DNA of 64,000 nt from Daejeonella sp. (GTDB lineage: Bacteria; Bacteroidota; Bacteroidia; Sphingobacteriales; Sphingobacteriaceae): NCBI RefSeq assembly GCF_017495225.1, contig NZ_JAFEIG010000026.1, forward strand, positions 1 to 64,000, given 5' to 3'. The position numbers and the translations under genes are program-made. Shown piece by piece: positions 1-10,164 of the stretch (its first letter is position 1; each line of letters starts with the position of its first letter). Below the pieces are notes generated by a model. The model saw only the letters and a program-made list of their open reading frames with translations, searched no databases and was not told the origin of the DNA.

Positions 1-273
1 ACATAGTATTTAGTAATTAGATAGAAAGTGATAAGCACAGATTTTTGAGATTATGAGCGTAGGGACAGGTCGCGACCTGTCCTCTGAGTAGTTAGTACAT
101 AGTATTTAGTAATTAGATAGAAAGTGATAAGCACAGATTTTTGAGATTATGAGCGTAGGGACAGGTCGCGACTTGTCCTCTGAGTAGTTAGTACATAGTA
201 TTTAGTAATTAGATAGAAAGTGATTAGCACAGATTTTTGAGATATGTGCGTAGGAACAGGTCGCGACCTATCC
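1..273. repeat. Tandem 96-bp repeat, 2.8 units
   Basis: Three direct copies with a 96-bp period start at 1, 97 and 193; the third is diverged and stops near 273. Each unit contains a TAGTATTTAGTAATTAG segment and a 20-bp palindrome GGACAGGTCGCGACCTGTCC (63-82; one mismatch at 159-178; an imperfect copy at 253-273). The same palindrome recurs at 23235 and 24796, and the AGTATTTAGTA motif recurs near 23460, 25000 and 37510. No coding region is seen. Confidence 0.9.
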
Positions 274-293
274 TTATAAAATAACACAAAAGG

Positions 294-402
294 TAAACAT
301 TAAGGCATTAAGAAATATTAAGGTATAAAATGTACAGTTATTTAGAGAATGATGCTTTTTTTAGGCATTACCCTTAATCACCTTAATTTCTTAATGTTTA
401 AT
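294..402. repeat. Inverted repeat of CTTAATTTCTTAATG family
   Basis: AACATTAAGGCATTAAGAAA-type sequence at about 294-325 is answered by the complementary CTTAATTTCTTAATGTTTAA at about 383-402, giving an imperfect hairpin with a long loop. Related segments lie at about 23287, 23531, 25083 and 25114-25198. It is a dispersed intergenic element; its function is not evident. Confidence 0.6.
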
Positions 403-429
403 TTTTTCATTTCTGACCTTTATTAAACA

Positions 430-460
430 AAAAATGCCCCCGAGTTTCGGAGGCATTTTT
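430..460 (-). terminator. Rho-independent terminator after M28 peptidase
   Basis: A stem of AAAATGCC(C)CCGA with CGGAGGCATTTT and a short loop sits 18 bp beyond the stop of the minus-strand peptidase gene. Read on the minus strand it ends in a T run. Confidence 0.8.
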
Positions 461-477
461 AATAGTTTAAAGTATTA

Positions 478-2079
478 TTAGCGAGTTGCTGGCATATCAT
501 TTTTTACATCTACCACTGGGCGCTTATCGCGATTAAGAAGATCCCAACCAGTATAATAAACGAGCTGAGCACGCTTTGCTAGTAGTTCGAAATTGATTTT
601 ACTAACCTCATCACTCGCTTTGTGGTAATCTTCATGTACTCCATTGAAGTAAAATACGATTGGCACACCATTCTTAGCGAAATTATAGTGATCTGAACGG
701 TAGTAAATTCTTTCTGGATCTTTTGGATCATTGTATTTATAATCAATCTTCATCTTTGTGTAAACTGCATTCGCATTTTCACTGATTTTATGAAGATCTG
801 TACTCAATTTATCTGAACCGATTAAATAACAGTAATTTGTTGAATCAGCGGAAGTTTTGTACTCCTCACCTGTTCTTCCAATCATGTCGATGTTTAAATT
901 GGTGATGGTATTAGCCATTGGGAAAACCGGGTTTAATGAATAGTATTCAGAGCCCAATAATCCTTTTTCTTCACCTGTAACAAATAAGAATAAAACACTT
1001 CTTCTCGGACCGTGACCGGCTTTTTTCGCCTTTGCATAAGCTCTAGCAATTGCTAAAACTCCTGTAGTTCCAGATCCATCATCATCTGCACCGTTATTTA
1101 CTTTATCTGCACCGCCATCAGTTGTTAATCCGATATGGTCATAATGCGCAGAATAAACTACTAATTCATCCTTTAAGTCTGTTCCTTCAAGGTATCCCAA
1201 AACGTTAACAGATTTAACATCTTTGTTTACGGGGCCATAATTGATGGCAATATCAGCCTTTAAAACTTGTGTTTGCGCTGTTCCACTATTATCAATTGAT
1301 GCTTTTAATGCCTCGTAAGTCTTACCGCTGTTTTTCAAGATTTGGTTAGCTGTTTCAGGTGTGATGCTCAAAACACCAGCCGCGCTTGGGCGATTGCTTG
1401 GAGTACTTTCTTTCTTAACACTTAAACGACCCGCTCTAGGCTTGTATGATTGAATGGAAGCGGCAACATCCGGACTAACTGCTAAAATTAAAACTGGTTT
1501 TTTACCCATTACGTACTGCATTCTTTTTGTACGGCTTGTTGACCAGTCGGAAGCGGTTGCAGTCTTACTAATTACCGAAACACCATTAGTCATTGGCTCT
1601 CCTTTGTTGATTAATAAAACAACCTTTCCAGAGATATCCATACTTTTTAAATCATCGTAATTATCGGTTCCAATACCATAACCAATAAATACAATTTCAT
1701 TCGATGATATTTTTTTAGCTTCACCACTACCAGTGAAAAGAAAATCCTTACCTACTGTAAGCGTGGCGTTGTTTGCAGTAAAACTACTTACTTCAAAAGT
1801 AGTTTCAGTTAATGCTACATCTTGAAAGTAAGACCCATTAACTGGAGCTACTAATTTTAATTTTTTTAATTCCTTTGCAAGGTGGGCTGCAGCCAATTCG
1901 GCTCCTCGCTTACCTGTTTCACGGCCTTCAAACTTGTCTGAGGCTAATACGCTCAAATGTTTTTTAGCATATTTAGCGGTGATTTCTGCTGCAAATTTTT
2001 GCGCATTTGGGTCCTGAGCATAGCCCTGAGCGGAAATACCCGCAACAAGTAGTACCCAAAGTGTTTGTTTAAATTTCAT
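478..2079 (-). CDS. M28 family zinc aminopeptidase, secreted
   Basis: The 533-aa protein has a signal peptide (residues 1-21, ending GYAQ), so it is exported to the periplasm or surface. The C-terminal half carries the di-zinc M28 peptidase signature: HYDHIG near residue 312, NNGADDDGSG with the bridging Asp, the TGEEKGLLGSE motif with the catalytic Glu, NIDMIGR, and a late SDHYNF His. The middle section (about 100-270) is in the usual place for a PA-like insert domain. It probably removes N-terminal residues from peptides. It is the last gene of a tatC-rpiB-peptidase run (27 bp after rpiB) and is followed by a terminator. The family assignment is firm; the substrate is unknown. Confidence 0.88.
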   Translation of the reverse strand: MKFKQTLWVLLVAGISAQGYAQDPNAQKFAAEITAKYAKKHLSVLASDKFEGRETGKRGAELAAAHLAKELKKLKLVAPVNGSYFQDVALTETTFEVSSFTANNATLTVGKDFLFTGSGEAKKISSNEIVFIGYGIGTDNYDDLKSMDISGKVVLLINKGEPMTNGVSVISKTATASDWSTSRTKRMQYVMGKKPVLILAVSPDVAASIQSYKPRAGRLSVKKESTPSNRPSAAGVLSITPETANQILKNSGKTYEALKASIDNSGTAQTQVLKADIAINYGPVNKDVKSVNVLGYLEGTDLKDELVVYSAHYDHIGLTTDGGADKVNNGADDDGSGTTGVLAIARAYAKAKKAGHGPRRSVLFLFVTGEEKGLLGSEYYSLNPVFPMANTITNLNIDMIGRTGEEYKTSADSTNYCYLIGSDKLSTDLHKISENANAVYTKMKIDYKYNDPKDPERIYYRSDHYNFAKNGVPIVFYFNGVHEDYHKASDEVSKINFELLAKRAQLVYYTGWDLLNRDKRPVVDVKNDMPATR

Positions 2080-2105
2080 TTTTTTTAGGGTTAGTTTTTA
2101 TTTAA

Positions 2106-2540
2106 TTAACAGGAAATTTTGTCTACTCTATTTGCATGTCGTCCACCTTCAAATGAAGATTGAATAAATTTCATACAGATATTTTTAGCTTCTTCTTTAC
2201 TTGTAAATCTAGCAGGTATACAAAGTATATTCGCATTATTATGAGTTCTAGCAAGCTCAGCTAACTCTTCATTCCAGCATATTGCTGCACGAATTCCCTG
2301 ATGCTTATTGGCAGTCATAGCTACTCCATTTGCACTTCCACAAATTAGGATACCAATTGTAAACTCCTCATTTTCAACAGCACTAGCAACTGGATGTGCA
2401 AAATCGGGATAATCTACTGAATCTGCACTATAAGCACCGAAGTCTTTTACTGAATAGTCCTTTAGAAAGTCAATAAGCATGCTTTTGTACTCAAAGCCCG
2501 CATGATCTGCTCCAATGGCGATACTGATATTTTTACTCAT
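2106..2540 (-). CDS. rpiB: Ribose-5-phosphate isomerase B
   Basis: The protein is 144 aa, the normal length for the RpiB/LacAB family, which interconverts ribose-5-phosphate and ribulose-5-phosphate in the pentose phosphate pathway. The N-terminus IAIGADHAGFEYK carries the Asp-His substrate-binding pair. GILICGSANGVAMTANK contains the family active-site loop, with Ser where many homologues have Thr (GTG). HNNANILCIPAR is the other phosphate-binding signature. It is cytoplasmic and lies 10 bp after tatC and 27 bp before the M28 peptidase, so the three are probably co-transcribed. Confidence 0.92.
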   Translation of the reverse strand: MSKNISIAIGADHAGFEYKSMLIDFLKDYSVKDFGAYSADSVDYPDFAHPVASAVENEEFTIGILICGSANGVAMTANKHQGIRAAICWNEELAELARTHNNANILCIPARFTSKEEAKNICMKFIQSSFEGGRHANRVDKISC

Positions 2541-2550
2541 TTTGTATTAA

Positions 2551-3429
2551 TTAATCGTTCTTGTAAAAGGCAATTTCCGCTTTCTTCTTATTTGCTGCAA
2601 CCCGTGCAGAAACATAGATACTTATTTCATAAAGTAAAAATAGTGGGAAACTAACGGTTAGCATCGTTACCAAATCTGGAGTAGGGGTTACAATCGCTGC
2701 AATAATTAAAATAATTACTGTGGCATATCGTCTCGACGACCTCATGAATTCTGGGGTCATGATTCCAAGTTTGGAAAGTATGTAAATAACTATTGGTAGT
2801 TCGAATGTTATTGCCGCACCAATGGTTAAAGTGGCTACTACCGAAAAGTAGGAGGCTATGGTAATTTGGTTATTAATTATTGAACTTACCTCATAATTAG
2901 ATAAGAAGTTAATAGAAAGGGGAGCAATAATATAATATCCAAAAAGTAATCCAACAATAAATAGGAGTGATGCCCAAAAAACGAATCCTGTGGCTGATTT
3001 ACGCTCATTTTCATGTAATGCAGGCTTTACAAATCGCCAGATTTCAAAAAGAAGATATGGTACACCAAGTACAATACCGATCATTAATGAGGAGTTTAAT
3101 TGAAGGGTAAATTGTCCACCTAATTCAGTATTAATAATGTTAAAACTTAATTTTTTAACACAAAAATCTGCACCCAAATTAAATTTCTCTGTCGCTAAAC
3201 ACATCATTCTGTAAGTCCAGAAGTCTGTTTTACCAGGCCCCATGATAATCTTATCAAAAATGAAATCATAAAAGCTGAATGCTAAAATTGTAAATGCTAC
3301 AATGGCTATTGATGCACGCACAAGATGTCCACGAAGCACATCCAAATGATCAAAAAAAGACATTTCGGCCTCAATAGTTTTACCTTTTTCTTTGATTGCC
3401 TTAACTAAGTCGGTACGTTCCTTACTCAT
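2551..3429 (-). CDS. tatC: Sec-independent protein translocase TatC
   Basis: The 292-aa integral inner-membrane protein has six predicted hydrophobic segments. It begins with the conserved cytoplasmic motif FFDHLDVLRGHL (about residues 25-36), the site in TatC that helps recognise twin-arginine signal peptides. FEIWRFVKPALHENERK in the first cytoplasmic loop matches the F-x-x-P-x-L-x-x-x-E-R family pattern. No tatA/B gene is visible in the window. It opens a minus-strand run with rpiB and the M28 peptidase, and an upstream terminator separates it from accC. Confidence 0.93.
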   Translation of the reverse strand: MSKERTDLVKAIKEKGKTIEAEMSFFDHLDVLRGHLVRASIAIVAFTILAFSFYDFIFDKIIMGPGKTDFWTYRMMCLATEKFNLGADFCVKKLSFNIINTELGGQFTLQLNSSLMIGIVLGVPYLLFEIWRFVKPALHENERKSATGFVFWASLLFIVGLLFGYYIIAPLSINFLSNYEVSSIINNQITIASYFSVVATLTIGAAITFELPIVIYILSKLGIMTPEFMRSSRRYATVIILIIAAIVTPTPDLVTMLTVSFPLFLLYEISIYVSARVAANKKKAEIAFYKND

Positions 3430-3442
3430 AATTTATAAACAA

Positions 3443-3476
3443 AAATACCATTCTATTTGATTTTAGAATGGTATTT
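3443..3476 (-). terminator. Terminator between accC and tatC
   Basis: A perfect 13-bp stem AAATACCATTCTA/TAGAATGGTATTT with an 8-nt loop lies about 95 bp beyond the accC stop. On the minus strand a T-rich tract follows. It ends the fatty-acid operon upstream of tatC. Confidence 0.8.
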
Positions 3477-3569
3477 AAAAGAAATTTAATAAGCATCACG
3501 TTAATTGTGACAATTAGCGCTAAAATTGAACTATTTGTCGACAAATAGCAGCGAAAAAATTCGAATTTC

Positions 3570-4910
3570 CTATTCTTTTAGATCGAATGTTTCCATAAAC
3601 TTAGTTGTGAAATTCCCCGCTCTAAAATTAGGATCCTTCATCAATCGTAAATGGAAAGGAATTGTTGTTTTTATGCCTTCAATTACAAATTCACTTAATG
3701 AACGTTCCATAGTGCAAATCGCTTCTTCACGCGTTTGTGCCACACAAATAAGCTTTGCAATCATTGAATCGTAATTTGGTGGGATTTGATAGCCTGCATA
3801 CACATGCGTATCTACACGTACTCCATGTCCCCCTGGGGAGTGGAAATTAGTGATTAATCCTGGTGAAGGTCTGAAATTGTTAAATGGATCTTCTGCATTG
3901 ATACGACATTCAATTGCGTGCATTTCTGGAATATAATTCTTTCCTGAAATTGGAATACCAGCAGCAACTTTAATCTGCTCCTTAATTAAGTCGAAGTTTA
4001 TAACTTCCTCAGTAACAGGGTGTTCTACCTGTATACGAGTGTTCATTTCCATGAAGTAGAAGTTGCGGTGCTTATCGACTAAGAATTCAACCGTTCCTGC
4101 GCCTTCGTAGTTTACAGCCATTGCTCCTTTAATTGCAGCTTCACCCATTTTTTCTCTGAGCTCAGGAGTCATGAAAGGGGATGGTGATTCTTCAACTAAT
4201 TTTTGATGACGTCTTTGAATAGAGCAATCGCGTTCAGATAAGTGACAAACCTTACCAAATTGATCACCAATGACTTGAATTTCAATATGTCGTGGATCTT
4301 CCACATATTTTTCGAGGTATAAGCCATCGTTTCCAAATGCTGCGGCAGATTCTTGACGAGCTGAATCCCATGCTGGTTCAAACTCCTCATCATTCCAAAC
4401 GATACGCATTCCGCGACCGCCACCACCTGCTGTAGCTTTTAAAATGACTGGATATTTAATCTCATTAGCGATTTTAATACCTTCCTTAACATCAGTTAAT
4501 AGTCCCTCAGAACCCGGAATAGTTGGCACTCCTGCCTTCTTCATCGTTTCCTTTGCGGATGCTTTATCACCCATGCCATTAATCTGATCAGCGGTAGCAC
4601 CAATAAATTTGATACCATACTCATTACAGATAGCCGAAAATTTAGCATTTTCTGATAAAAATCCGTATCCCGGATGGATGGCATCTGCATTGGTTAACTC
4701 TGCTGCCGAAATGATATTAGGAATGCTGAGGTAAGAGTCTTTACTTGCTGGCGGACCGATACAAACGGCTTCATCGGCAAAACGAACGTGTAGGCTATGG
4801 CGATCCGCTGTTGAATAAACAGCAACGGTTTTAATTCCCATCTCCTTACAAGTACGAATGATTCGAAGAGCTATTTCACCGCGATTTGCAATTAGTATTT
4901 TTTTGAACAT
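3570..4910 (-). CDS. accC: Acetyl-CoA carboxylase biotin carboxylase subunit
   Basis: The 446-aa protein is the ATP-grasp enzyme that carboxylates biotin on AccB, the first half-reaction of malonyl-CoA formation. Visible family motifs in order are the N-terminal [28 protein letters not shown], the glycine-rich ATP loop [11 protein letters not shown], and [14 protein letters not shown] with the catalytic Glu and Arg. ECRINAEDP follows. Length matches E. coli AccC (about 449 aa). It lies 94 bp downstream of accB and is the last gene of the yceD-rpmF-plsX-fabH-accB-accC run, followed by a terminator. Confidence 0.95.
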   Translation of the reverse strand: MFKKILIANRGEIALRIIRTCKEMGIKTVAVYSTADRHSLHVRFADEAVCIGPPASKDSYLSIPNIISAAELTNADAIHPGYGFLSENAKFSAICNEYGIKFIGATADQINGMGDKASAKETMKKAGVPTIPGSEGLLTDVKEGIKIANEIKYPVILKATAGGGGRGMRIVWNDEEFEPAWDSARQESAAAFGNDGLYLEKYVEDPRHIEIQVIGDQFGKVCHLSERDCSIQRRHQKLVEESPSPFMTPELREKMGEAAIKGAMAVNYEGAGTVEFLVDKHRNFYFMEMNTRIQVEHPVTEEVINFDLIKEQIKVAAGIPISGKNYIPEMHAIECRINAEDPFNNFRPSPGLITNFHSPGGHGVRVDTHVYAGYQIPPNYDSMIAKLICVAQTREEAICTMERSLSEFVIEGIKTTIPFHLRLMKDPNFRAGNFTTKFMETFDLKE

Positions 4911-5004
4911 AATTTTTCTTTTGAAAATTTGAGGATGTAAAAATGATGAACTATTGATTAGGGATTTATTACCTAGTCTATAATTCTCAAATTATTTCTT
5001 CAAA

Positions 5005-5484
5005 TTAGATAGGCTCAACCAAAAATAAAGGTTGATCGTATTCTACCGGACTAGCATTGTCGACTAATACTTTTACGATACGACCTGAGATTTCAGATTC
5101 GATTTCGTTGAAAAGCTTCATTGCCTCAATGATACAAACCACTTGTCCTGCTTTAACTTCATCGCCAACATTTACGAATAATGGCTTATCAGGACTAGAT
5201 GAGCGGTAGAATGTACCAATCATTGGTGATTTGATAGTCAGGTAAGCTGAATTATCTTCTTTTGCTGGTGTTGCAGCCTTTGGCTCTGCAATAGTTGTTA
5301 CAGTAGCCACAGTAGCAGCAGCAACCGGTAATTGTGGAGCTGCTTGTACAGGTGCGCTCGCTACAAAAGTTGGTGGCTGATTGGTTTTTATGGTAATTTT
5401 AAACTCTTTCTGTTCAAGTGAAACTTCATTTACTCCAGATTTGGAAACAAATTTTATAAGTTCCTGAATTTGTTTAATATCCAT
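5005..5484 (-). CDS. accB: Biotin carboxyl carrier protein of acetyl-CoA carboxylase
   Basis: The 159-aa protein has a conserved N-terminal segment (IKQIQELIKFV), an Ala/Val/Pro/Thr-rich linker (about residues 38-75) and a C-terminal biotinyl domain (about 80-157). The biotin attachment motif is EAMKLFNE, in which the Lys of AMKL is the modified residue. It carries carboxybiotin between AccC and the carboxyltransferase. It sits between fabH and accC, the standard Bacteroidota arrangement. Confidence 0.95.
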   Translation of the reverse strand: MDIKQIQELIKFVSKSGVNEVSLEQKEFKITIKTNQPPTFVASAPVQAAPQLPVAAATVATVTTIAEPKAATPAKEDNSAYLTIKSPMIGTFYRSSSPDKPLFVNVGDEVKAGQVVCIIEAMKLFNEIESEISGRIVKVLVDNASPVEYDQPLFLVEPI

Positions 5485-5558
5485 TTTGTTTAGTTTAGGT
5501 TTTGGATTTTATTTTATTTTATAATTATAATAAAAATATTAAAAAAAGTTCTGATTTT

Positions 5559-6545
5559 TTAGTAAGCCCACTTCAGATATAAAGATCCCCAAGTAAAGCC
5601 ACCTCCAAATGCAGCTAAGATAAGATTGTCACCTTTCTTTAGCTTGCTTTCCCACTCCCATAAACACAAAGGTATGGTTCCATTCGTTGTATTCCCATAC
5701 TTTTCGATATTTATCATCACTTTTTCTGAATCAATGCCACAACGATTGCTTGTAGCATCAATAATACGCTTATTTGCTTGATGCGGAACGAGCCAATCTA
5801 CATTTTCTGAAGTCAGATTATTTTTTTCCATGATCTCTGCAGCCACATCCGCCATATTGGTTACAGCAAATTTAAACACTGCTTGTCCTTCTTGATGCAA
5901 GAAATGTTCATCATTATCTACTGTTTCATGGCTAGCAGGTCTAAGCGATCCGCCCGCCTTCTGACAAAGATAGGGTCCGCCTGAACCATCACTTTTAAGG
6001 ATAGAATCAATAACTCCGTACCCTTCAGTATTTGGCTCAAGTAATACAGCCCCGCAACCATCACCGAAAATAATGCAGCTGGTACGGTCCTTATAATTAA
6101 TGATTGACGACATTTTATCGCCACCTACTACTAATACTTTTTTATGTTTTCCTGATTCAATAAATTGAGATCCTGTGGCTAATCCGAATAAAAAGCCTGA
6201 ACATGCGGCATTTAAATCATATCCCCAGGCATTTATTGCCCCAACTTTATGAGCAAGAATATTTGCTGAAGCTGGGAAAACCATATCAGGAGTTGTTGTA
6301 CAGAAGATAATCATGTCGATTTCTTCAGCACCAATGCCGCGTTTTTTGAGTAAGCCTTCTACAGCTTTGGCACCCATATCAGATGTACCTAAATTGCCTT
6401 TAAGAATACGGCGTTCTTTAATACCTGTGCGGGTTACTATCCACTCATCGTTGGTATCAACCATTTTTTCTAGCTCCTGATTCGTAAGAATATATTCAGG
6501 GACATAGGCATTTACGGCTGTTATTGCAGCGTGAATTTTAGACAT
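5559..6545 (-). CDS. fabH: 3-oxoacyl-ACP synthase III (KAS III)
   Basis: The 328-aa condensing enzyme begins fatty-acid synthesis by joining an acyl-CoA primer to malonyl-ACP. The Cys-His-Asn triad is visible: [10 protein letters not shown] (Cys), VPHQANKRI (His) and [10 protein letters not shown] (Asn). The C-terminus has the glycine-rich [11 protein letters not shown] motif. It follows plsX by 15 bp. This PlsX-FabH pairing is conserved and couples membrane phospholipid and fatty-acid synthesis. Confidence 0.95.
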   Translation of the reverse strand: MSKIHAAITAVNAYVPEYILTNQELEKMVDTNDEWIVTRTGIKERRILKGNLGTSDMGAKAVEGLLKKRGIGAEEIDMIIFCTTTPDMVFPASANILAHKVGAINAWGYDLNAACSGFLFGLATGSQFIESGKHKKVLVVGGDKMSSIINYKDRTSCIIFGDGCGAVLLEPNTEGYGVIDSILKSDGSGGPYLCQKAGGSLRPASHETVDNDEHFLHQEGQAVFKFAVTNMADVAAEIMEKNNLTSENVDWLVPHQANKRIIDATSNRCGIDSEKVMINIEKYGNTTNGTIPLCLWEWESKLKKGDNLILAAFGGGFTWGSLYLKWAY

Positions 6546-6560
6546 GATAAATAGGGTATA

Positions 6561-7496
6561 TTATTTAAAAGCTTCTCTGATCTTATCTACGAACTTAGTC
6601 TCAACCATTGTTCGCGATAAAAGAACCATATTTTTAATTGCTTCGGGACTAGAGATACCGTGGCCAATAAGAACAGGTGCATTAACCCCTAAAATAGGGC
6701 TGCCTCCATATTGCTCATAATTGAAACGGTCAAAGAATTCATCTTTAAATCCCTTTTTGAGCGTGAGTATATAGAATGTTTCGGCCAATTTTAACATGAC
6801 ATTACCTGTAAAACCATCGCAAACTATTACGTCTGCTTTGTCGTTAAACAAGTCTCTACCTTCAATATTGCCGATAAAATTTATTTCAGATTTTTGTAAA
6901 AGAGGGAAAGTAGATTGCGTTAAAACATTACCTTTTTCCTCCTCTTCACCTAAATTCATTAATCCAACTTTTGGATTTTGAATATGATAAACATGTTCCG
7001 CATACAAACTTCCCAATAGACCGAATTGAGCCAAAACTTCAGGCTTACAATCGGCATTTGCACCAACATCCAACATGATTCCGAAACCGGATTTTAACTT
7101 TGGAACGTTTGTAGCAACTGCGGGACGAATTACTCCGGGAACAGGTTTTACACTGAAGACCGCACCAACAAGCATAGCGCCTGTATTACCAGCAGAGGCA
7201 AAAGAATCTATTTTGCCGTCTTTAAGGTATTGAAAACCTAGACTAATACTTGAGTTTGGTTTTTGTAAAACAGATTTAGTGCCATGCTCGCCCATACCGA
7301 TTACTTCGGTGGTATGTACGAAATCAAAAGCATCCTGACTTACACCTGCTTCTTCAAGAAAGGGGAGAGCTTGATCTTTATCACCGAAGAGAACAATTCT
7401 CTCTTCAGCTGAAAGGGCTTTTTGAGCCTCAATTGCACCCAAAACTGCCGCTTTGGGAGCAAAATCTCCACCCATTATATCTAAGCCAATCTTCAT
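6561..7496 (-). CDS. plsX: Phosphate acyltransferase PlsX
   Basis: The 311-aa protein converts acyl-ACP to acyl-phosphate, the substrate for PlsY in phospholipid synthesis. Family signatures are IGLDIMGGDFAPK at the N-terminus, the central SAGNTGAMLVGA motif, MLDVGANADCKPE, NIEGRDLFNDKADVIVCDGFTGNV and ILGVNAPVLIGHG. It is 14 bp downstream of rpmF, an arrangement conserved across most bacteria. Confidence 0.95.
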   Translation of the reverse strand: MKIGLDIMGGDFAPKAAVLGAIEAQKALSAEERIVLFGDKDQALPFLEEAGVSQDAFDFVHTTEVIGMGEHGTKSVLQKPNSSISLGFQYLKDGKIDSFASAGNTGAMLVGAVFSVKPVPGVIRPAVATNVPKLKSGFGIMLDVGANADCKPEVLAQFGLLGSLYAEHVYHIQNPKVGLMNLGEEEEKGNVLTQSTFPLLQKSEINFIGNIEGRDLFNDKADVIVCDGFTGNVMLKLAETFYILTLKKGFKDEFFDRFNYEQYGGSPILGVNAPVLIGHGISSPEAIKNMVLLSRTMVETKFVDKIREAFK

Positions 7497-7510
7497 TTTA
7501 GAAAGAAAGA

Positions 7511-7702
7511 TTAAGCAACAGATGTGTTCTCAATCACCATTTTTCCGTTGTAGTACAAGTTGCCATCAACTGTGTATGCACGGTGAGGTAAATGAACAGC
7601 ACCAGTAGTCTGACAAGTAGTTAATCCTGGAGCTTCTGCCTTATAATGCGTTCTTCTCTTATCTCTTCTTGATTTTGATATTTTCCGTTTTGGATGTGCC
7701 AT
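7511..7702 (-). CDS. rpmF: 50S ribosomal protein L32
   Basis: The 63-aa basic protein begins [20 protein letters not shown], the L32 signature. Only one Cys remains (TTCQTTG), so the four-Cys zinc ribbon of some L32 proteins is absent; this is the zinc-independent form. It lies between the yceD-like gene and plsX, the usual rpmF context. Confidence 0.95.
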   Translation of the reverse strand: MAHPKRKISKSRRDKRRTHYKAEAPGLTTCQTTGAVHLPHRAYTVDGNLYYNGKMVIENTSVA

Positions 7703-7720
7703 TTGTTCCTATGTATTAAT

Positions 7721-8254
7721 TTACTTTTTTATGTTCTTTAATGCTTCCCATCTTGGGTCAACATCTTCAATTTCTTCTTTTGGTCCCGGTGCTAACTGCT
7801 TTAATTTTTCAATCATCTCAGAATCACACCATTCTGTATTTCCTTCATCTTCACAGCGACTAATATAAGGTGCTGCAAGATTGATAAACTCATAAATTAA
7901 CGTTGCTATGTTAATCTCAGTCTCGCTTCTCTTTAAAACAACAATCTCTTCGGTATCATCCTCCAAGTTTTCGTCGCCACTCAATTTAACTATTTGCCTC
8001 TCCTTAAAATCTACTGGATAAGGATAATCTGCTAAACAAACATCACAACCCAATTTGATTGAGCCCTTGATGTGGAAATGCAGAATCATCATCGTCTCCT
8101 GCTTCTCTAAATCAAGCGCAATATCCAGTTTACCGCTCTTTACCAAAGAATATTCAAACTCCTCGAAAAAAGAATCATTTACCTCGAATTCAAATTGATG
8201 AACCCCAAGCTTTAGTCCGGTAAACGGAATGCTATATTCGTTTAATAATTTCAA
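7721..8254 (-). CDS. YceD/DUF177 family protein
   Basis: The 177-aa acidic protein carries the DUF177 pattern, including the central CDVCLADYPYPVDF motif and a C-terminal DPRWEALKNIKK, which is typical of Bacteroidota members. DUF177 proteins sit directly before rpmF in most bacteria. In some organisms they are linked to 23S rRNA processing or ribosome assembly; that role is not shown by this sequence. It is the first gene of the fatty-acid/ribosomal operon. Confidence 0.85.
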   Translation of the reverse strand: MKLLNEYSIPFTGLKLGVHQFEFEVNDSFFEEFEYSLVKSGKLDIALDLEKQETMMILHFHIKGSIKLGCDVCLADYPYPVDFKERQIVKLSGDENLEDDTEEIVVLKRSETEINIATLIYEFINLAAPYISRCEDEGNTEWCDSEMIEKLKQLAPGPKEEIEDVDPRWEALKNIKK

Positions 8255-8388
8255 AGCACGCCAATTGAGCCTGCAAATTTAGAAAAAATTATTTAGTTGC
8301 TCACTTTTTTTTAAAATGAATGCCAATGAAGCTTGTAATTCATTGAAATTTCCTTTTGAAATGTCGTCGATTTTAATTTCTAAATGCT

Positions 8389-8817
8389 TTAAGCCTTATC
8401 TAATGTGCTTAAAACAAAATTATCATGGAAATTTCTTTTCTTAACAAATAATAATGGAATTAAGGGAATTAGTGGTGCGGGACTCATTTTCTCCATAATA
8501 ATGATAGAAATGAGTGATCCTGCTGAGGCAATTCCTAACAAAATGCCTAAAGCAAGTTTGAAGCTTACACTCGGATTAATCGTGATAGTCTTTACTTCTC
8601 CTTCCTTTAAGGCAAATTCCTGTTTGTGGAGCATGTTTTTATTAGCAACCGTTATTAGATGTTGGCCACTAGGGACTAGATATTCAATTCTGTCGTTTAG
8701 ATTGTCGATCTCTTGTAAATTATCTCCATCCCACATAACAAAGTATTTCAATCCTTTATTCCACATTTTTCCGCTCTTTGAAACCCTTACAATAATTTTC
8801 GCGCTATTTATCCCCAT
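8389..8817 (-). CDS. Small membrane protein with PEGA-like N-terminal domain
   Basis: The 142-aa protein is not recognised as a named family. Residues 1-78 look like a short beta-rich domain (LVPSGQHLITVANKN, GEVKTITINPS) resembling PEGA/carrier-type repeats. Residues about 84-125 are two hydrophobic segments joined by a short turn, followed by a basic tail. An equal-length open frame exists on the opposite strand, but the minus frame has the more protein-like composition. It is monocistronic between pdxA and the yceD-like gene. The function is unknown. Confidence 0.55.
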   Translation of the reverse strand: MGINSAKIIVRVSKSGKMWNKGLKYFVMWDGDNLQEIDNLNDRIEYLVPSGQHLITVANKNMLHKQEFALKEGEVKTITINPSVSFKLALGILLGIASAGSLISIIIMEKMSPAPLIPLIPLLFVKKRNFHDNFVLSTLDKA

Positions 8818-8926
8818 CTTAATATTTGTATGATTTAATTAAAATAATATCGATTAGATTAAATAAATTAATCTAATATAGAATATATTTATTTTATACC
8901 AAATCGAAAATTAGATCTTTTGAAAG

Positions 8927-9982
8927 TTAATCTCTGTCTTTAGAGAATTTACTTAGTTTTAATGGGTTGGAGATCAGCTCTGCACTTTCCTTTCGTCTTT
9001 GAACAATATTGATGGCAGTAAATAGTGCTTCTCTAAATGAATTGGCAGAAGCCATATTTTTTCCTGCGATATCGTATCCTGTGCCGTGATCTGGAGATGT
9101 TCTCACCACTGGAAGTCCAGCGGTATAATTTACCCCATTTTCGAATGCTAATTGCTTAAATGGTATTAATCCCTGATCGTGATACATTGCCAAAACCGCA
9201 TCAAATTTAGTATAGGTATGAGCAGCAAAAAAACCATCTGCGGCATAAGGCCCGAAAGCGAAAATACCTTTTGCATTGGCCTCATTTATCGCTGGGATAA
9301 TTGTTTCAAGCTCTTCATTTCCAATTAATCCATTATCGCCAGCATGTGGGTTTAAGCCTAAAACCGCAATTTTTGGTTTTTGAACCCAGAAATCTTTTTT
9401 AAGACTCTGATTCATTAATTCCAATTTAGAAAGGATTTTTTCTTTGGTGATTTTCTCTGGAACCTCACTCACAGGGATATGCCCCGTAACTACCCCAACA
9501 CGAATATCTTCACTTACTAAAAACATAAGTGAGTCGGGCGCATTTACCTTCGACTGAATATATTCGGTATGACCGGCAAATTGAAAGCTTTCGCTCTGAA
9601 TATTATGTTTATTGATTGGCGCTGTGACTAAAGCATCTGTTTTGCCAGCAATTAAATCATCTAAGGCTCTTTCAAGTGAGATAAAAGCATATTTACCGCC
9701 AATTTCTGTTGCTTGGCCTAGTTCAATTTTTACATCATCTTCCCAGCAGTTAATCATATTTGGACGCTTATCATGTGCCTGATTAGCATCATTGATAACA
9801 TGGAATTGAAACTCATTGATATCCATGGTTTTACGATGGAAAGACGCAACTTTTGTATGCCCATAAACAATGGGAGTACAATAATTCATAATTCGGGTAT
9901 CTATTAGAGTCTTGATAATTACCTCTAAACCGATGCCGTTTACATCGCCAATGGATATTCCAATTTTAATTTTATCGCTCAT
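8927..9982 (-). CDS. pdxA: 4-hydroxythreonine-4-phosphate dehydrogenase
   Basis: The 351-aa protein oxidises 4-phosphohydroxy-L-threonine in the DXP-dependent pyridoxal-5-phosphate pathway. Signatures are IGISIGDVNGIG at the N-terminus, VTAPINKHNI, FAGHTEYI, LNPHAGDNGLIG and MYHDQGLIPFK (metal-binding His/Asp). It is divergent from rsmA across 182 bp, and E. coli also keeps pdxA next to rsmA (ksgA). No pdxJ is seen in the window. Confidence 0.94.
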   Translation of the reverse strand: MSDKIKIGISIGDVNGIGLEVIIKTLIDTRIMNYCTPIVYGHTKVASFHRKTMDINEFQFHVINDANQAHDKRPNMINCWEDDVKIELGQATEIGGKYAFISLERALDDLIAGKTDALVTAPINKHNIQSESFQFAGHTEYIQSKVNAPDSLMFLVSEDIRVGVVTGHIPVSEVPEKITKEKILSKLELMNQSLKKDFWVQKPKIAVLGLNPHAGDNGLIGNEELETIIPAINEANAKGIFAFGPYAADGFFAAHTYTKFDAVLAMYHDQGLIPFKQLAFENGVNYTAGLPVVRTSPDHGTGYDIAGKNMASANSFREALFTAINIVQRRKESAELISNPLKLSKFSKDRD

Positions 9983-10164
9983 TCCTGCTGAAAATCATTT
10001 ATTGATGAAGCCTTTTTATTAAGGAATCAATAATTAGTGCAAAATAAAGAATTAATCTCGAAATAAAATTATTTGTGCGTGTGAGATTCATTTTAGCTGC
10101 TACCATCAAGCTTAATAATTTAGGGATAAGGATTTTTCTGTAAATTGCGCCAAATAAGCCACAA

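Noticed and set aside
8405..8833. A 142-aa frame on the plus strand opposite the small membrane protein
   Set aside because: It mirrors the minus-strand frame, which has the more protein-like domain plus TM layout.
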